From positions 6,076,001 to 6,140,000 of the forward strand of contig NZ_CP160453.1 in the NCBI RefSeq assembly GCF_040744945.1: a stretch of 64,000 nt of DNA. Direction: 5' to 3'. The notes below the pieces were generated by a model. That model worked only from the letters and a program-made list of their open reading frames with translations, had not been told where the DNA came from and made no database searches. A program made the translations under genes and the position numbers. This DNA comes from Saccharothrix sp. HUAS TT1 (lineage in GTDB: Bacteria; Actinomycetota; Actinomycetes; Mycobacteriales; Pseudonocardiaceae). Shown piece by piece: positions 8,789-16,931 of this stretch (position 1 is its first letter; every line of letters starts with the position of its first letter).

Positions 8789-10123
8789 CTAGCGCTGGGT
8801 GATGTCGGAAGCGGAGTAGAAGCAGTTCCTCCCGTCCGCGCCCTCACCGATCTTCTTCGGCTCCGACCCCTTCGGCACGCCCTGGTACTTCTCGCAGATC
8901 GTCGTGCTGCCGTACACCGTGATCCGCGAGAACCGCGCCGTGTCACCCCAGTTGGTGTTGATCCCCGCCAACACCTTCGTCGACCGCGCCGTCACCCCGT
9001 CCATCACCACGTGCCGCTGGTAGGACGACGAGCAGTTCCCGCACGCCCGGTACAACTTGCCCGCACCGCTGACCTGGAAGTCGCGGATCGTCAACGTCCC
9101 CGCCCCGTTGTGCTGGAACACCTTGTCCGACGCCGACCGCGCCCCACCACCGTCGACCAGGTACGTCGCCGACGAACCGGTCGCCTTGAACGTCGCCGCG
9201 TCCTCGCCCACGTCGTTCCACCACACGTTGCGGATCGTGCACGACCCCTCGCAGTGGATCCCGTCACCCGCCGGCGCGTCCAGGATCACGTTCTCGATCG
9301 TCCCGCCGTCGGCCACCACGAACATCGGGTCCTGGCTCTCGCCCTGACCACCGTCACCGATCCCGTAGTGCCGCTTCATCCCCCCGTTGAAGTACGACCC
9401 CACGTTCCGCGTCGTCGTCTGGTGCACACTGCCCGTGTCCGACGGCCACGGACCGCTCCCGTCCCCACCACCCGGCTGCGACGTCGTCGTAGTCGTGGTC
9501 GTGGTGGTCCTGGTCGTCGTGGACGTCGAGGTGGACGTGGTCGTCGGCCCGCCGTCGGCCGGCGTGAACGTCCACTGCTTGGTCGCCACGCTGTCGCAGG
9601 AGTTCGTCTGCACGAGCGCGCCCGCAGCGGTGGAGTTGTCCTTCGTGTTCATGCACTTGCCGCCGTTGGGGTTGACCACGCGGTAGTCGCTGCCGCTCTC
9701 GGTCAACGACCACGTCTGGCCCGCCGAGCCGCTGCACGACTGCTGCTCGATCACCTTGCCGGCCGACGTGGACGAGTCCCGGACGCCGACGCACAGGCCG
9801 GTGGCCGCGGACGCGATCCGGAAGCCGCCGCTGACCGCCGTCAGCGTCCACCGCTGGCTGCTGCCGCTGCCGCACGACGCCTGCTGGAGCTGCACACCGC
9901 TGGACGAACTGGCGTTGGGCACGTCGAGGCACTGCCCGCTGCCCACGTTCTTCACCGTGTAGGTCCCCGCGCCGACCGCCGCCTGGGCGGCCGTGGTGGT
10001 GGACCAGGCGGTGAGGGTGACGGCCAGCGCGGTGGCGGCGCCAGCGGCCACCAGGCTGGTCCGCCACCGCGTTCCGCGCGGCCCCGCGGCCCGCGCGGAT
10101 CGACGTTGATCCGTTGTGCTCAT
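8789..10123 (-). CDS. Secreted PL3-family pectate lyase with N-terminal ricin-type lectin domain
   Basis: A 444-residue extracellular enzyme for eliminative cleavage of pectin. Start ATG 10123 has GGAG upstream and gives a long basic signal region followed by a hydrophobic core and AQAA cleavage site (about residues 1-50). Residues about 50-190 form a ricin-B/CBM13 domain (VGSGQCLDV, QQASC, QRW motifs). A Thr-rich linker (about 195-220, almost only T/S) leads to the PL3 beta-helix (about 230-444) with HYGIGDGGQGESQDPMFVVADGGTIENVIL, then IHCEGSCTIRNVWWNDVGEDAATFK and CGNCSSSYQRHVVMDG, typical of this family. A consensus promoter with a LacI-like palindrome lies upstream and a hairpin downstream, so it is monocistronic. 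Confidence 0.9.
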   Translation of the reverse strand: MSTTDQRRSARAAGPRGTRWRTSLVAAGAATALAVTLTAWSTTTAAQAAVGAGTYTVKNVGSGQCLDVPNASSSSGVQLQQASCGSGSSQRWTLTAVSGGFRIASAATGLCVGVRDSSTSAGKVIEQQSCSGSAGQTWSLTESGSDYRVVNPNGGKCMNTKDNSTAAGALVQTNSCDSVATKQWTFTPADGGPTTTSTSTSTTTRTTTTTTTTTSQPGGGDGSGPWPSDTGSVHQTTTRNVGSYFNGGMKRHYGIGDGGQGESQDPMFVVADGGTIENVILDAPAGDGIHCEGSCTIRNVWWNDVGEDAATFKATGSSATYLVDGGGARSASDKVFQHNGAGTLTIRDFQVSGAGKLYRACGNCSSSYQRHVVMDGVTARSTKVLAGINTNWGDTARFSRITVYGSTTICEKYQGVPKGSEPKKIGEGADGRNCFYSASDITQR

Positions 10124-10198
10124 GACAACTCCACTTCCCATTTCCCGGGCGCCGGGATCGGCGTAGGACACTTTCCGGCGGTTCACGGATGAAAACCG

Positions 10199-10248
10199 GG
10201 AAACCGCTTTCCGGGCGGATATTAGATGCTGTGGAACCGGCCGGTCAA
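10199..10248 (-). promoter_or_regulatory. Promoter and LacI-like operator of the pectate lyase gene
   Basis: On the minus strand, -35 TTGACC (10248-10243), an 18-bp spacer and -10 TAATAT (10224-10219) form a near-consensus housekeeping promoter, unusually AT-rich for this genome. The palindrome GGAAACCGCTTTCC (10199-10212; arms GGAAA/TTTCC) covers the expected start point, as LacI-family operators do. The leader is about 90 nt. Confidence 0.65.
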
Positions 10249-10382
10249 CGGCGGTTCGACAGTTCCCCCGAAGAGTCAGGTGGATGAACGGAATCGGTTC
10301 CGCCGGGTCACACTCGTGAACAACGGGGCGGTTTGTTGACCATTACGGGCATGACGACAAATCCGTTCCGGGGGCGCCGGCG

Positions 10383-10752
10383 GTGGCGTTCTTGATCAGC
10401 CGCGGCCCGACCGTCCGCACGCCGGCGCGGCTCGCCGGACGGACCGGAGGTGTGTCCCCCGGTGGCGCGGTAGTCGCCCCCGAGCACCAGGTGGGGGTCT
10501 ACGCCGCGGCCACCGAGCGGGCGCCGGCGGACGCTCGTGCAGGTGCTGGACCGGACCCACCCGCCCGTGCGCGGCGGGCGCCTGGTGGTCGACGCGGCTG
10601 GGCTGACGTCCGGGCTCGGGGTGCTGCTCGTCAACGACCTGGCCGACCTGGTGCGCGTGCGCAGCGGCCCGGCGGGCACCGCCGTCCGGGTGCTCCTGCG
10701 GCTGCCCACCCGGCGAACCGGCCTGTCCGCTGACACCGGGCTCCGCGGGTAA
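10383..10752 (+). pseudogene. Frameshifted STAS-domain gene remnant
   Basis: Two frames joined near position 10530 reconstruct a STAS protein: the first half reads VAPEHQVGVYAAATERAPADA, the second TLVQVLDRTHPPVRGG, then LVVDAAGLTSGLGVLLVNDLADL and AVRVLLRLP. Removing one base (or adding two) restores the frame. The usual GLTFxDSxGLGVLL block is shortened to GLTSGLGVLL, so the phospho-serine loop has also lost several residues. It lies directly upstream of the HATPase protein gene, the normal position of a partner-switching antagonist. A sequencing error could explain the frameshift but not the shortened loop. Confidence 0.5.
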
Positions 10753-10802
10753 TAACCTCCTCTGCTGGACGGCGCGCGCACCGCGGCCGACGACCGGGAG
10801 AC

Positions 10803-11756
10803 GTGCGGCCTGTGGACTGGTTCTTGGACGGACACGACCGGCGGGTGCCGAGCGCACTGCGCCGCGACATCAGGGACTACCTGTCCCGCCATGCGCACGC
10901 GGCGCCCGATCAGCTGGCCGACGCGGAGCTGATCGCCGAGGAGATGCTGGCCAACGCCATCGACCACAGCGACGGCCCTGTCTGGGTGTCACTGGAGTGG
11001 TCACAGGCGCATCCCATCCTCACCGTGCGCGACATGGGCGCGACCTTCGCCCTCCCCGAGCACGCCCCGGACACGGCTCAACCCCGAGGCCGGGGGCTGT
11101 GGCTGATCTCCCAGCTGGCCCCCGAGCTGACGGTGGCCGCGCGGCGCGTCGGCAAGGCCGTCGAGTCCGTCCTGCCCGTCACCCGACCGGTGGAACCGAT
11201 CGACCCGCCGCGGCACACCGTCAACCCCCTGCCGCACCTGTCCGAGGCCGGTCCGGACGGCGGGTTCGGCCGGGAGAGCTTCCTGCGGGCGCTGGTCGTG
11301 CAGCTCGCCAACGCCGTCGAGGTGCAGCAGGGGCCCGAGGCGGCGCAGCGCGCCATCGCCCAGGTCGCGGTCGACATCGGCGGTCAGGTCGAGCTGGAGT
11401 ACCGGCAGGCCACGGGGACGACCGGGACGTCGCTGACGGCCGGGCAGATCGCCGACTGCGTGGTCCGGCTCAAGGCCGCCATCGGCGGGAGCTTCCGGGT
11501 GGTGGAGGTGACGGACGAGCGGATCGTGCTGGTCAACAGCCACTGCCCGTTCGGGCCGGACGTGCGGCAGTCGCCCTCGTTGTGCCGCATGACGACCGCG
11601 GTGTTCGGCGGCATCGCCGCCCGCAACAACGAACGCGCCGCCGTCACGCTGGAGGAGCGCATCGCCCTCGGCGACCCCGGCTGCCGCGTCGTGGTCCACC
11701 TCGGCGAGGCCGCCGCCGACGCCACCAGGGGGCACCACTTCACCGCCGCGCCCTGA
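10803..11756 (+). CDS. GHKL ATPase with C-terminal methanogen-output-like sensory domain
   Basis: A 317-residue two-domain regulator. Residues about 1-130 are a HATPase_c_2 kinase-like domain (N-box AEEMLANAIDHS, then DMGATF and GRGLWLISQLAP). Residues about 150-317 resemble the methanogen output domain 1 fold, with LVNSHCPFGPDVRQSPSLCRMTTAVFGGIAARN and a run of Cys that could bind a ligand or metal. Start GTG 10803 is uncertain; GTG 10812 is the alternative, since GGGAG lies at 10796-10800. It sits just behind a broken STAS gene. Proteins with this layout are widespread in actinomycetes but poorly characterised. The role as anti-sigma switch with sensing domain is inference. Confidence 0.75.
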   Translation: MRPVDWFLDGHDRRVPSALRRDIRDYLSRHAHAAPDQLADAELIAEEMLANAIDHSDGPVWVSLEWSQAHPILTVRDMGATFALPEHAPDTAQPRGRGLWLISQLAPELTVAARRVGKAVESVLPVTRPVEPIDPPRHTVNPLPHLSEAGPDGGFGRESFLRALVVQLANAVEVQQGPEAAQRAIAQVAVDIGGQVELEYRQATGTTGTSLTAGQIADCVVRLKAAIGGSFRVVEVTDERIVLVNSHCPFGPDVRQSPSLCRMTTAVFGGIAARNNERAAVTLEERIALGDPGCRVVVHLGEAAADATRGHHFTAAP

Positions 11757-11767
11757 CCCGCGCGGAG

Positions 11768-11805
11768 GGCGTCCGGAGTGGACCGCTCGCTCCACCGCGG
11801 ACGCC
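11768..11805. terminator. Bidirectional hairpin between convergent genes
   Basis: Arms 11768-11782 and 11791-11805 pair over 15 bp with two mismatches and an 8-nt loop, between the converging stops at 11756 and 11833. Confidence 0.55.
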
Positions 11806-11832
11806 GCTGCTCGGGCAGCCGCCGGGAGCGGT

Positions 11833-12126
11833 CTACGGGCGGGGTCGGGTTCGCGTCCAACCTCGACCGTCCCGTTGGGAGCGCGGGGTGGTGGCGGCGA
11901 CGCAGCGGGGGCACAGCCACATCACCTGCTCCGAGGTCTGCGACAGCCACACCGCGTCCGGCCACGGCACGTGGCGGAACCGGCCGAGCCGGCTGCGGCT
12001 CAGGGCCTGCCCGCACAGCGTCTGGTTGGCGCCCGGGGACCAGGCGTGCACGTCACCGGACGGCTGCCGGACGCCGTCCTCGTCCACCCACTGGCTCGAC
12101 GCCGCCACGCACGCCGGGGAACCCAT
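11833..12126 (-). CDS. Small Cys-containing protein, zinc-ribbon-like
   Basis: A 97-residue protein with the pattern VHAWSPGANQTLCGQALSRSRLGRF, HVPWPDAVW and VMWLCPRCVAA: a lone Cys in TLCG and a CxxC pair (CPRC), suggestive of a small zinc ribbon. I recognise similar small actinobacterial proteins but know no function. The only sensible start is ATG 12126, 8 nt after the stop of the upstream DUF6292-like gene, so the two are co-transcribed. No ribosome site is obvious, which suggests translational coupling. Confidence 0.6.
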   Translation of the reverse strand: MGSPACVAASSQWVDEDGVRQPSGDVHAWSPGANQTLCGQALSRSRLGRFRHVPWPDAVWLSQTSEQVMWLCPRCVAATTPRSQRDGRGWTRTRPRP

Positions 12127-12133
12127 GCCAGGT

Positions 12134-12562
12134 TCAGACCCGGGCGTCGCGCGGCAGCGGGACCAGTGCCGCGGCCGTGTAGGGGGCCAGGCGGCGTGTG
12201 AGGTCGTCGGGCGCTCGGGGCGGCACGTCCGAAGCGGACCGCTCACCGCGGAGCAGGGCGCGCACCCAGCGGGCGACCGCCTTCGGCGTCGGCACGACGT
12301 CCGCGCCGAAGTGCGCCTGCACCAGCACGTCCTCGCCGCTGTGCGTCTCCACCGCCGCCGACCAGCCGCGCTCCTCGTCCCACAGCAGGGCCACGTCCCG
12401 GTCCGGGAACCCCGGCAGCCGACCTTCCAGCGCCAGGTACGCGCCCGCGGGTCGCTCGGCCTGCACGTACGAGCTCTCGCCGGAGAGCTCCAGCTCCTCG
12501 GTCACCCGCCGGACGTAGCCGCGCAGGCCCCACATCAATGCGTCGTCGAAATCCAGTTCCAC
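12134..12562 (-). CDS. DUF6292-like protein
   Basis: A 142-residue protein starting at GTG 12562 (MELDFDDALMWGLRGYV). The N-terminal amphipathic helix followed by a beta-rich middle (GAYLALEGRLPGF, DVALLWDEERGWSAAVE) and the segment VVPTPKAVARWVRALL fit the actinobacterial DUF6292 family as I remember it; no function is known. It forms an operon with the downstream Cys-containing small gene. The preceding gap (12563-12683) carries no feature I can support. Confidence 0.65.
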   Translation of the reverse strand: MELDFDDALMWGLRGYVRRVTEELELSGESSYVQAERPAGAYLALEGRLPGFPDRDVALLWDEERGWSAAVETHSGEDVLVQAHFGADVVPTPKAVARWVRALLRGERSASDVPPRAPDDLTRRLAPYTAAALVPLPRDARV

Positions 12563-12683
12563 CGCGCACCGCCGCCTTCTGCCCGCTGATCGGGTGATGT
12601 CGACGCGCCGACTGTTTGACGCCCCGACCAGGTACCCCGTCCGGGTGGCAGGTCAAACCGACTGGTAAGTGGGCGCACGTCGG

Positions 12684-14012
12684 TCACGACCCCGGCCGGT
12701 CGCGGCCCGTGAGGTCGGCGAACCGCACCCGCGCCGGGTCGCCGACCCAGCCCTTGCCGACCAGCACCGAGGCGTGCCACGGGTGGTCGGGGAAGGTGCG
12801 GTCGTTCCACCACGCCGTGGTGGTGCCGTCCTCGTTGATCGTGACCAGCTCGGCGAAGCCGTCCCCGTCGAGGTCGGCGAAGCGGACCCGGGCCGGGTCG
12901 GGGTCGGTCGGGCCCAGGTCCACCTCGGCGCCCCACGGCTGGTCGGGGAACGCGCCGGTGTTGTGCCGGGCGCGCAGGACGTCGTCGTCGCGCAGGGTGA
13001 TCAGCTCGGCCTTGGCGTCGCCGTCGAGGTCCGCGAACCAGACGGGCCGGGACGGCGCGGGCCCCAGGTCGACCTCCTCGCCCCAGGGGTGGCCGGGAAA
13101 GCCGCCGGTGTTGGGCCGGGCGCGCAGCGCGCCGTCGGCGGTGACCAGCTCGTCCCGACCGTCGCCGTCCAGGTCGGCGAAGTGGAGGTGGTCCGGGGCG
13201 CCGGTCAGCCCGGCGCCGACGACCAGCGACGCCTGCCACGGGCGGCCGGGGAAGCCCCGGTCGTTCCACGACGCGGTCACCGTGCCGCCCGCGTCGAGCC
13301 GGACCAGCTCGTCGTAGCCGTCGCCGTCGAGGTCGGCGAACCTGGTCAGCGCGGGGTCGGCCCCGCTCAGCACGATGCCGACCGGGTCGCTCCACGTCCA
13401 CTCCGGGAAGCCTCCGGTGTTGGGCCAGGTCCGGATCGTGCCGTCGGCGCCGGTGTGCACGTCGAGCATTTCCGCTTTCCCGGTGACGGGTGGCGGCGCC
13501 GACGACGGCGGGTCGTCGCCCCTGGACACGACCACCGCCGCCACCGCGCCGAGGACGAGCACCACCGCTGCCACCGCGATCGGCCACCGGCGGCGGACCG
13601 GGGCGGGTTGCCCCGCGGAGGTGGGTTGCGCCGGGATCACCGGTTCGCCGGACGGTCGCGATTCGCCGGGTGGTCGCGGTTCGCGGCGGGGCTCCGCCAC
13701 CGGGCCCGCCACCGGTTCGTGGCGGGGCTCCCCTGCCGAAGCCGGGTGGGTTTCGGCGGCCACCGCGCGCCACCGCTCCTCCCACTCCCGCTCGTCCCCG
13801 CCGCAGGCCCGCACGTAGGCGAGGGCCACGGCGAGGCTGGGCAGCTCACGCCCGGACGCGGCCCGTGCCAACGTCGCCGGGGCGTAGTGCGCGCGCCGCG
13901 CCAGCGACCGGTACGGCGGTGACCCCGCCTTCTCCCGCAGCAGCCGGAGGTCGTGCGCGAAGTGCTGCACCGCCCCCGCCCGCGGGTCCACCGGGCTCTC
14001 CGGCCGTGGCAT
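12684..14012 (-). CDS. XRE-type HTH protein with one TM helix and extracellular FG-GAP/VCBS repeats
   Basis: A 442-residue fusion. Residues about 5-90 are a Cro/C1-type helix-turn-helix (HFAHDLRLLREKAG, YRSLARRAHYAPATLARAASG). A Pro/Glu-rich linker (about 105-160) is followed by one TM helix (RRRW then IAVAAVVLVLGAVAAVVV). Residues about 215-442 are five FG-GAP/VCBS-like units with calcium-loop motifs (DLDGDGYDELV, DLDGDGRDELV, DLDGDAKAELI, DLDGDGFAELV) alternating with NTGGFP...PW. The topology puts DNA binding inside and a beta-propeller outside. Start ATG 14012 has GAGAGG about 7 nt upstream. It is divergent from the secreted protein gene at 14208. Receptor function is inference. Confidence 0.8.
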   Translation of the reverse strand: MPRPESPVDPRAGAVQHFAHDLRLLREKAGSPPYRSLARRAHYAPATLARAASGRELPSLAVALAYVRACGGDEREWEERWRAVAAETHPASAGEPRHEPVAGPVAEPRREPRPPGESRPSGEPVIPAQPTSAGQPAPVRRRWPIAVAAVVLVLGAVAAVVVSRGDDPPSSAPPPVTGKAEMLDVHTGADGTIRTWPNTGGFPEWTWSDPVGIVLSGADPALTRFADLDGDGYDELVRLDAGGTVTASWNDRGFPGRPWQASLVVGAGLTGAPDHLHFADLDGDGRDELVTADGALRARPNTGGFPGHPWGEEVDLGPAPSRPVWFADLDGDAKAELITLRDDDVLRARHNTGAFPDQPWGAEVDLGPTDPDPARVRFADLDGDGFAELVTINEDGTTTAWWNDRTFPDHPWHASVLVGKGWVGDPARVRFADLTGRDRPGS

Positions 14013-14207
14013 GCCCCGTCCTCTCCTCGTCCCCCGGCGCGGCGGCGTCGTCACCCGCGCTGCCGGGTTGTCTCCCGTTGATTGTCTCGGCGGTTCGAGC
14101 CGGGGAAACAACTCCCCGATGGAGTAGACCTGGGACAGCGACGCGGCACGGTCCGTCGCCTTTCTGCCCTATCGGGTGAATCACCTCTTCGAACAAAGGA
14201 CATCACC

Positions 14208-14585
14208 ATGGCGAAGTTCCGTTCGGCGTCGGCGACCCTGGTCGCGGCTGCCGCGCTCATCACCTCGACCGGGACGGCGACCGGCGCGGAAAGGTCGTCG
14301 ACGACGAATTGCCGGCAGTACGTCTGCGTCAACGTCGTCCACTCCGATCTCCACGTGGAGAAGGTGGAGGTCTTCCAGAACAGCAACGGGCCGAGCTGGT
14401 TCGGCCACGTCAAGTTCACGTCGAACCGCGAGCCGCAGGTGGTCGGCAGCGACGGCAACCCCGTGCCGTGGGTCGTCGTCCACTTCAACCGGACCCTCCC
14501 GAAGGGCACCACCCTGTGCGGCGAGGCGCTGGAGGCGGTGGCGGGCGGCTACGTGAACCAGGGCAGCGTCTGCGTGGACCTCTGA
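14208..14585 (+). CDS. Small secreted protein of unknown function
   Basis: A 125-residue precursor with a clear Sec signal peptide (residues 1 to about 28, ending TATGA) and a mature domain of about 97 residues containing four Cys (NCRQYVCVNV; TTLCGEA; GSVCVDL), likely two disulfides. AAAGGA precedes ATG 14208 by 7 nt, an unusually good ribosome site for this window. The beta-rich mature part (VEKVEVFQNSN, WFGHVKFTSN, PWVVVHFNRTLPKG) suggests a small beta sandwich. The function is not recognised. It is divergent from the XRE-FG-GAP receptor gene. Confidence 0.75.
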   Translation: MAKFRSASATLVAAAALITSTGTATGAERSSTTNCRQYVCVNVVHSDLHVEKVEVFQNSNGPSWFGHVKFTSNREPQVVGSDGNPVPWVVVHFNRTLPKGTTLCGEALEAVAGGYVNQGSVCVDL

Positions 14586-14641
14586 CGGACCCGCGGTGGC
14601 ACCGCCCCGGCCCGGGGGCGGGGCGGCGCCACCGCACCCGG

Positions 14642-14671
14642 TTGACCACGGCGTTCGAGGTCCAGCACAGT
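14642..14671 (+). promoter_or_regulatory. Likely leaderless promoter of the sensor kinase gene
   Basis: TTGACC (14642-14647), 18 bp, then CACAGT (14666-14671). The start GTG at 14678 lies exactly where transcription should begin, and no ribosome site precedes it, so the mRNA is probably leaderless. Confidence 0.5.
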
Positions 14672-14677
14672 GGGCGC

Positions 14678-15775
14678 GTGCAGCGGGCGTTGAGCATCCT
14701 CGCGGTGGTCGCGTGCCTGACGCTGCCGCTCGGCTCGGCGAGCTTCGAGCAGCACCTGGCGGGAACGCTGCTGGTCGGCCTGGCCTACGGCGCGATCGCC
14801 GTCGTCGGGTTCCCGTTCGCCCAGCGGCGCGGCCGGGCGGCCGCCGCCGCGTTCGTCGGTGTCCAGCTGCCGCTGGGATTCCTGCTGTTCTCGCTGTCCG
14901 GCGCGGCGGTCGGGGCCGTGCTGCTGCTGGTGGTCCTGGTCGCGCAGGCCGTGCTGCTGCTGCCGCTGCCGGCCGCCGCCGCGGTGGCCGCGGTCATCCC
15001 GCTGGTCCACGTGGGGATGGACTGGCCCGACGGGTTGCGCGAGGGGCTGGGCACGCTGGCCGTCACCGGCTTCACCGCGGTGATCACCGAGCTGCTGGTC
15101 CGGGAGCAGCGCGCGAGGGCGGAGCTGGCGGCGGCCAACGAGCGGTTGCGCGGGTACGCCGCCCAGGCCGAGCAGCTGGCGACCACGCAGGAGCGCAACC
15201 GGGTCGCCCGCGACATCCACGACAGCCTCGGCCACCACCTGACCGTCGTCCAGATGCTCCTCCAGGCGGCGCGCGCGGTGGTCCGCACCGCCGACGCCGA
15301 CCGGCTCGACGGGGTGCTGGCCAAGGCGCAGGACCAGTCGCGGCAGGCGCTGGCCGAGGTCCGCCGCTCGGTCGCCGCGTTGCGCGAACCCCGGTCCGAG
15401 CCGCTGGTGGACGCGTTGCGGGCGTTGACGTCCGAGGTGTCCGAGGCGGGTGTGCCGACCGGGTTCGAGGTGCGCGGCGCGGCCCGCGCGGCCCGTGCCG
15501 AGGTCGAGGAGTCGTTGTTCCGCGCGGCCCAGGAAGGGCTGACGAACGTGCGCAAGCACGCCGACGCCACCGCCGCGACCGTGGTGCTGGACTACGGTCT
15601 GGTCGACCGGGTCCGGCTGGAGGTGCGCGACGACGGCCGCGGGTTGCGCGAGCGGTCGGGCGACGGCTTCGGCCTGGTGGGCCTGGAGGAGAGGGTGGCC
15701 GGGCTGGGCGGTCGGGTGTCGGTCGACTCCCCCGCCGGGCGTGGCGTGACGTTGACCGTGGAGGTGCCGGCGTGA
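14678..15775 (+). CDS. NarL-family sensor histidine kinase (HisKA_3)
   Basis: A 365-residue membrane kinase. Residues about 5-145 hold several hydrophobic helices (probably five or six TM segments) without a clear extracellular domain, so it may sense the membrane itself. The HisKA_3 box ERNRVARDIHDSLGHHLTVVQ carries the phospho-acceptor H181. The N-box EGLTNVRKHADA and the G-box DDGRGL...GFGLVGLEERV complete the kinase core. Start GTG 14678 fits a leaderless promoter. The stop overlaps the response-regulator start (GTGA), a typical coupled two-component pair. No target gene is certain, but palindromes before 16518 are candidates. Confidence 0.9.
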   Translation: MQRALSILAVVACLTLPLGSASFEQHLAGTLLVGLAYGAIAVVGFPFAQRRGRAAAAAFVGVQLPLGFLLFSLSGAAVGAVLLLVVLVAQAVLLLPLPAAAAVAAVIPLVHVGMDWPDGLREGLGTLAVTGFTAVITELLVREQRARAELAAANERLRGYAAQAEQLATTQERNRVARDIHDSLGHHLTVVQMLLQAARAVVRTADADRLDGVLAKAQDQSRQALAEVRRSVAALREPRSEPLVDALRALTSEVSEAGVPTGFEVRGAARAARAEVEESLFRAAQEGLTNVRKHADATAATVVLDYGLVDRVRLEVRDDGRGLRERSGDGFGLVGLEERVAGLGGRVSVDSPAGRGVTLTVEVPA

Positions 15776-16416
15776 CCACGCCCGTCCGCGTCCTGGTCGT
15801 GGACGACCAGGCCCTGTTCCGGGAGGCGCTGGCGATGCTGCTGGAGGTGCAGCCGGAGGTCGAGGTGGTCGGCGAGGCCGGTGACGGGGAGGAGGCCGTG
15901 CGGCGGTGCGCCGAGCTGTCGCCCGACGTGGTCCTGATGGACCTGCGGATGCCGGTGCTGGACGGCATCGCGGCCACCGACCGGCTGCGGGTCGAGCAGC
16001 CCGGGGTGCGGGTGCTGGCGCTGACCACGTTCGACGACGACGCCGACGTATTCGCGGCGTTGCGCGCCGGTGCGCTGGGCTACCTGCTCAAGGACGTGTC
16101 GTCGGCCCGGTTGGTGGAGGCGCTGGTCGCGGCGCGGCGCGGCGAGTCGGTGCTCCAGCCGTCCGTGGCGGCGAAGCTCGTGGCGCGGGTGGCCCGGCTG
16201 CCGCAGGAGGTCCCGCCCCCTGTCACGCCGCTGTCGGAGCGCGAGCTGGACGTGGTGCGGCTGCTCGCCGAGGGCCGCAGCAACAGGGAGATCGCCGGGC
16301 GGCTGTTCCTGGCCGAGGGCACGGTGAAGAACCTCGTCACCGGCGTGCTGGCCAAGCTCCAGGTGCGCGACCGCACCCAGGCCGCGCTGCGGGCCCGGGA
16401 ACTCGGCCTCTGCTGA
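15772..16416 (+). CDS. NarL/FixJ-family response regulator
   Basis: A 214-residue partner of the kinase just upstream, sharing a GTGA stop/start overlap. The receiver domain (1-120) has the acidic pair in VLVVDDQ, phospho-acceptor D57 in VVLMDLRMP, the Thr in ALTTFDD and the Lys in YLLKDVS. A linker leads to a LuxR-type helix-turn-helix (about 148-210: LSERELDVVRLLAEGRSNREIAGRLFLAEGTVKN). It should bind DNA as a dimer after phosphorylation. Two adjacent palindromes 18-41 nt after its stop could be its own target ahead of the next gene. Confidence 0.92.
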   Translation: MTTPVRVLVVDDQALFREALAMLLEVQPEVEVVGEAGDGEEAVRRCAELSPDVVLMDLRMPVLDGIAATDRLRVEQPGVRVLALTTFDDDADVFAALRAGALGYLLKDVSSARLVEALVAARRGESVLQPSVAAKLVARVARLPQEVPPPVTPLSERELDVVRLLAEGRSNREIAGRLFLAEGTVKNLVTGVLAKLQVRDRTQAALRARELGLC

Positions 16417-16433
16417 CCGCGCGGGTCACATGA

Positions 16434-16457
16434 CCCCGGTCATGACCTTCGGCACCT
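16434..16457 (+). promoter_or_regulatory. Tandem GGTCA palindromes upstream of a membrane-protein gene
   Basis: GGTCA-CA-TGACC (16434-16445) and the perfect palindrome GGTCATGACC (16448-16457) lie side by side, about 60 bp before ATG 16518 and just after the response regulator. They look like a double binding site for a dimeric regulator, possibly the adjacent NarL-type protein. Confidence 0.45.
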
Positions 16458-16517
16458 GACCGCGCTCCCCCGGCGGCCCAGGATCTGTCGCACACCTTCC
16501 GCGACAGAGGAGCCGAC

Positions 16518-16925
16518 ATGAGCCTGGAGCAGACGACACCGGAGCGGACGACCCGGGCGGGGCGGCGGTGGCGGTTCGCCCGGCACGCGCTGGAGATGGT
16601 CGTCGCCATGGTGGCGGGCATGGTGGTGCTGGAGCCGGTCTGGTCGTTCGCGTGGCCGGGCCTGGCCGACGTGGTCACCGCGCACGTGCTGGTGATGGCG
16701 ACGAACATGTCGCTGGGCATGGCGCTGTGGATGCGGGTCCGCCGGCACGGCTGGGCGGGCATCGCCGAGATGTCCGCCGCGATGTACGCGCCGTTCGTGG
16801 TGCTGCTGCCGTTCCACTGGACCGGCGTGCTGCCCGGGATGGCGCTGATGACCGCCGGTCACGTGCTGATGGTCCCGGCGATGCTGGTCGCGATGCTGCG
16901 CCGCCGGCACGAGTACGGGTGCTGA
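16518..16925 (+). CDS. Small Met-rich integral membrane protein, unknown function
   Basis: A 135-residue protein with about four predicted TM helices covering most of its length after a basic N-terminus (TTRAGRRWRFARH). It is rich in methionine (more than 15 residues) and ends in RRRHEYGC with a terminal Cys. AGGAG precedes ATG 16518 with good spacing. The tandem palindromes upstream and the two-component genes immediately before suggest it is a target of that system, possibly in membrane stress or metal handling. That is inference from context; I do not recognise the family. Confidence 0.7.
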   Translation: MSLEQTTPERTTRAGRRWRFARHALEMVVAMVAGMVVLEPVWSFAWPGLADVVTAHVLVMATNMSLGMALWMRVRRHGWAGIAEMSAAMYAPFVVLLPFHWTGVLPGMALMTAGHVLMVPAMLVAMLRRRHEYGC

Positions 16926-16931
16926 GCGGCC

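Noticed and set aside
9478..9545. Simple GTC/GTG-rich tract as a regulatory microsatellite
   Set aside because: It encodes the Thr-rich linker of the pectate lyase, a normal feature of modular secreted enzymes.
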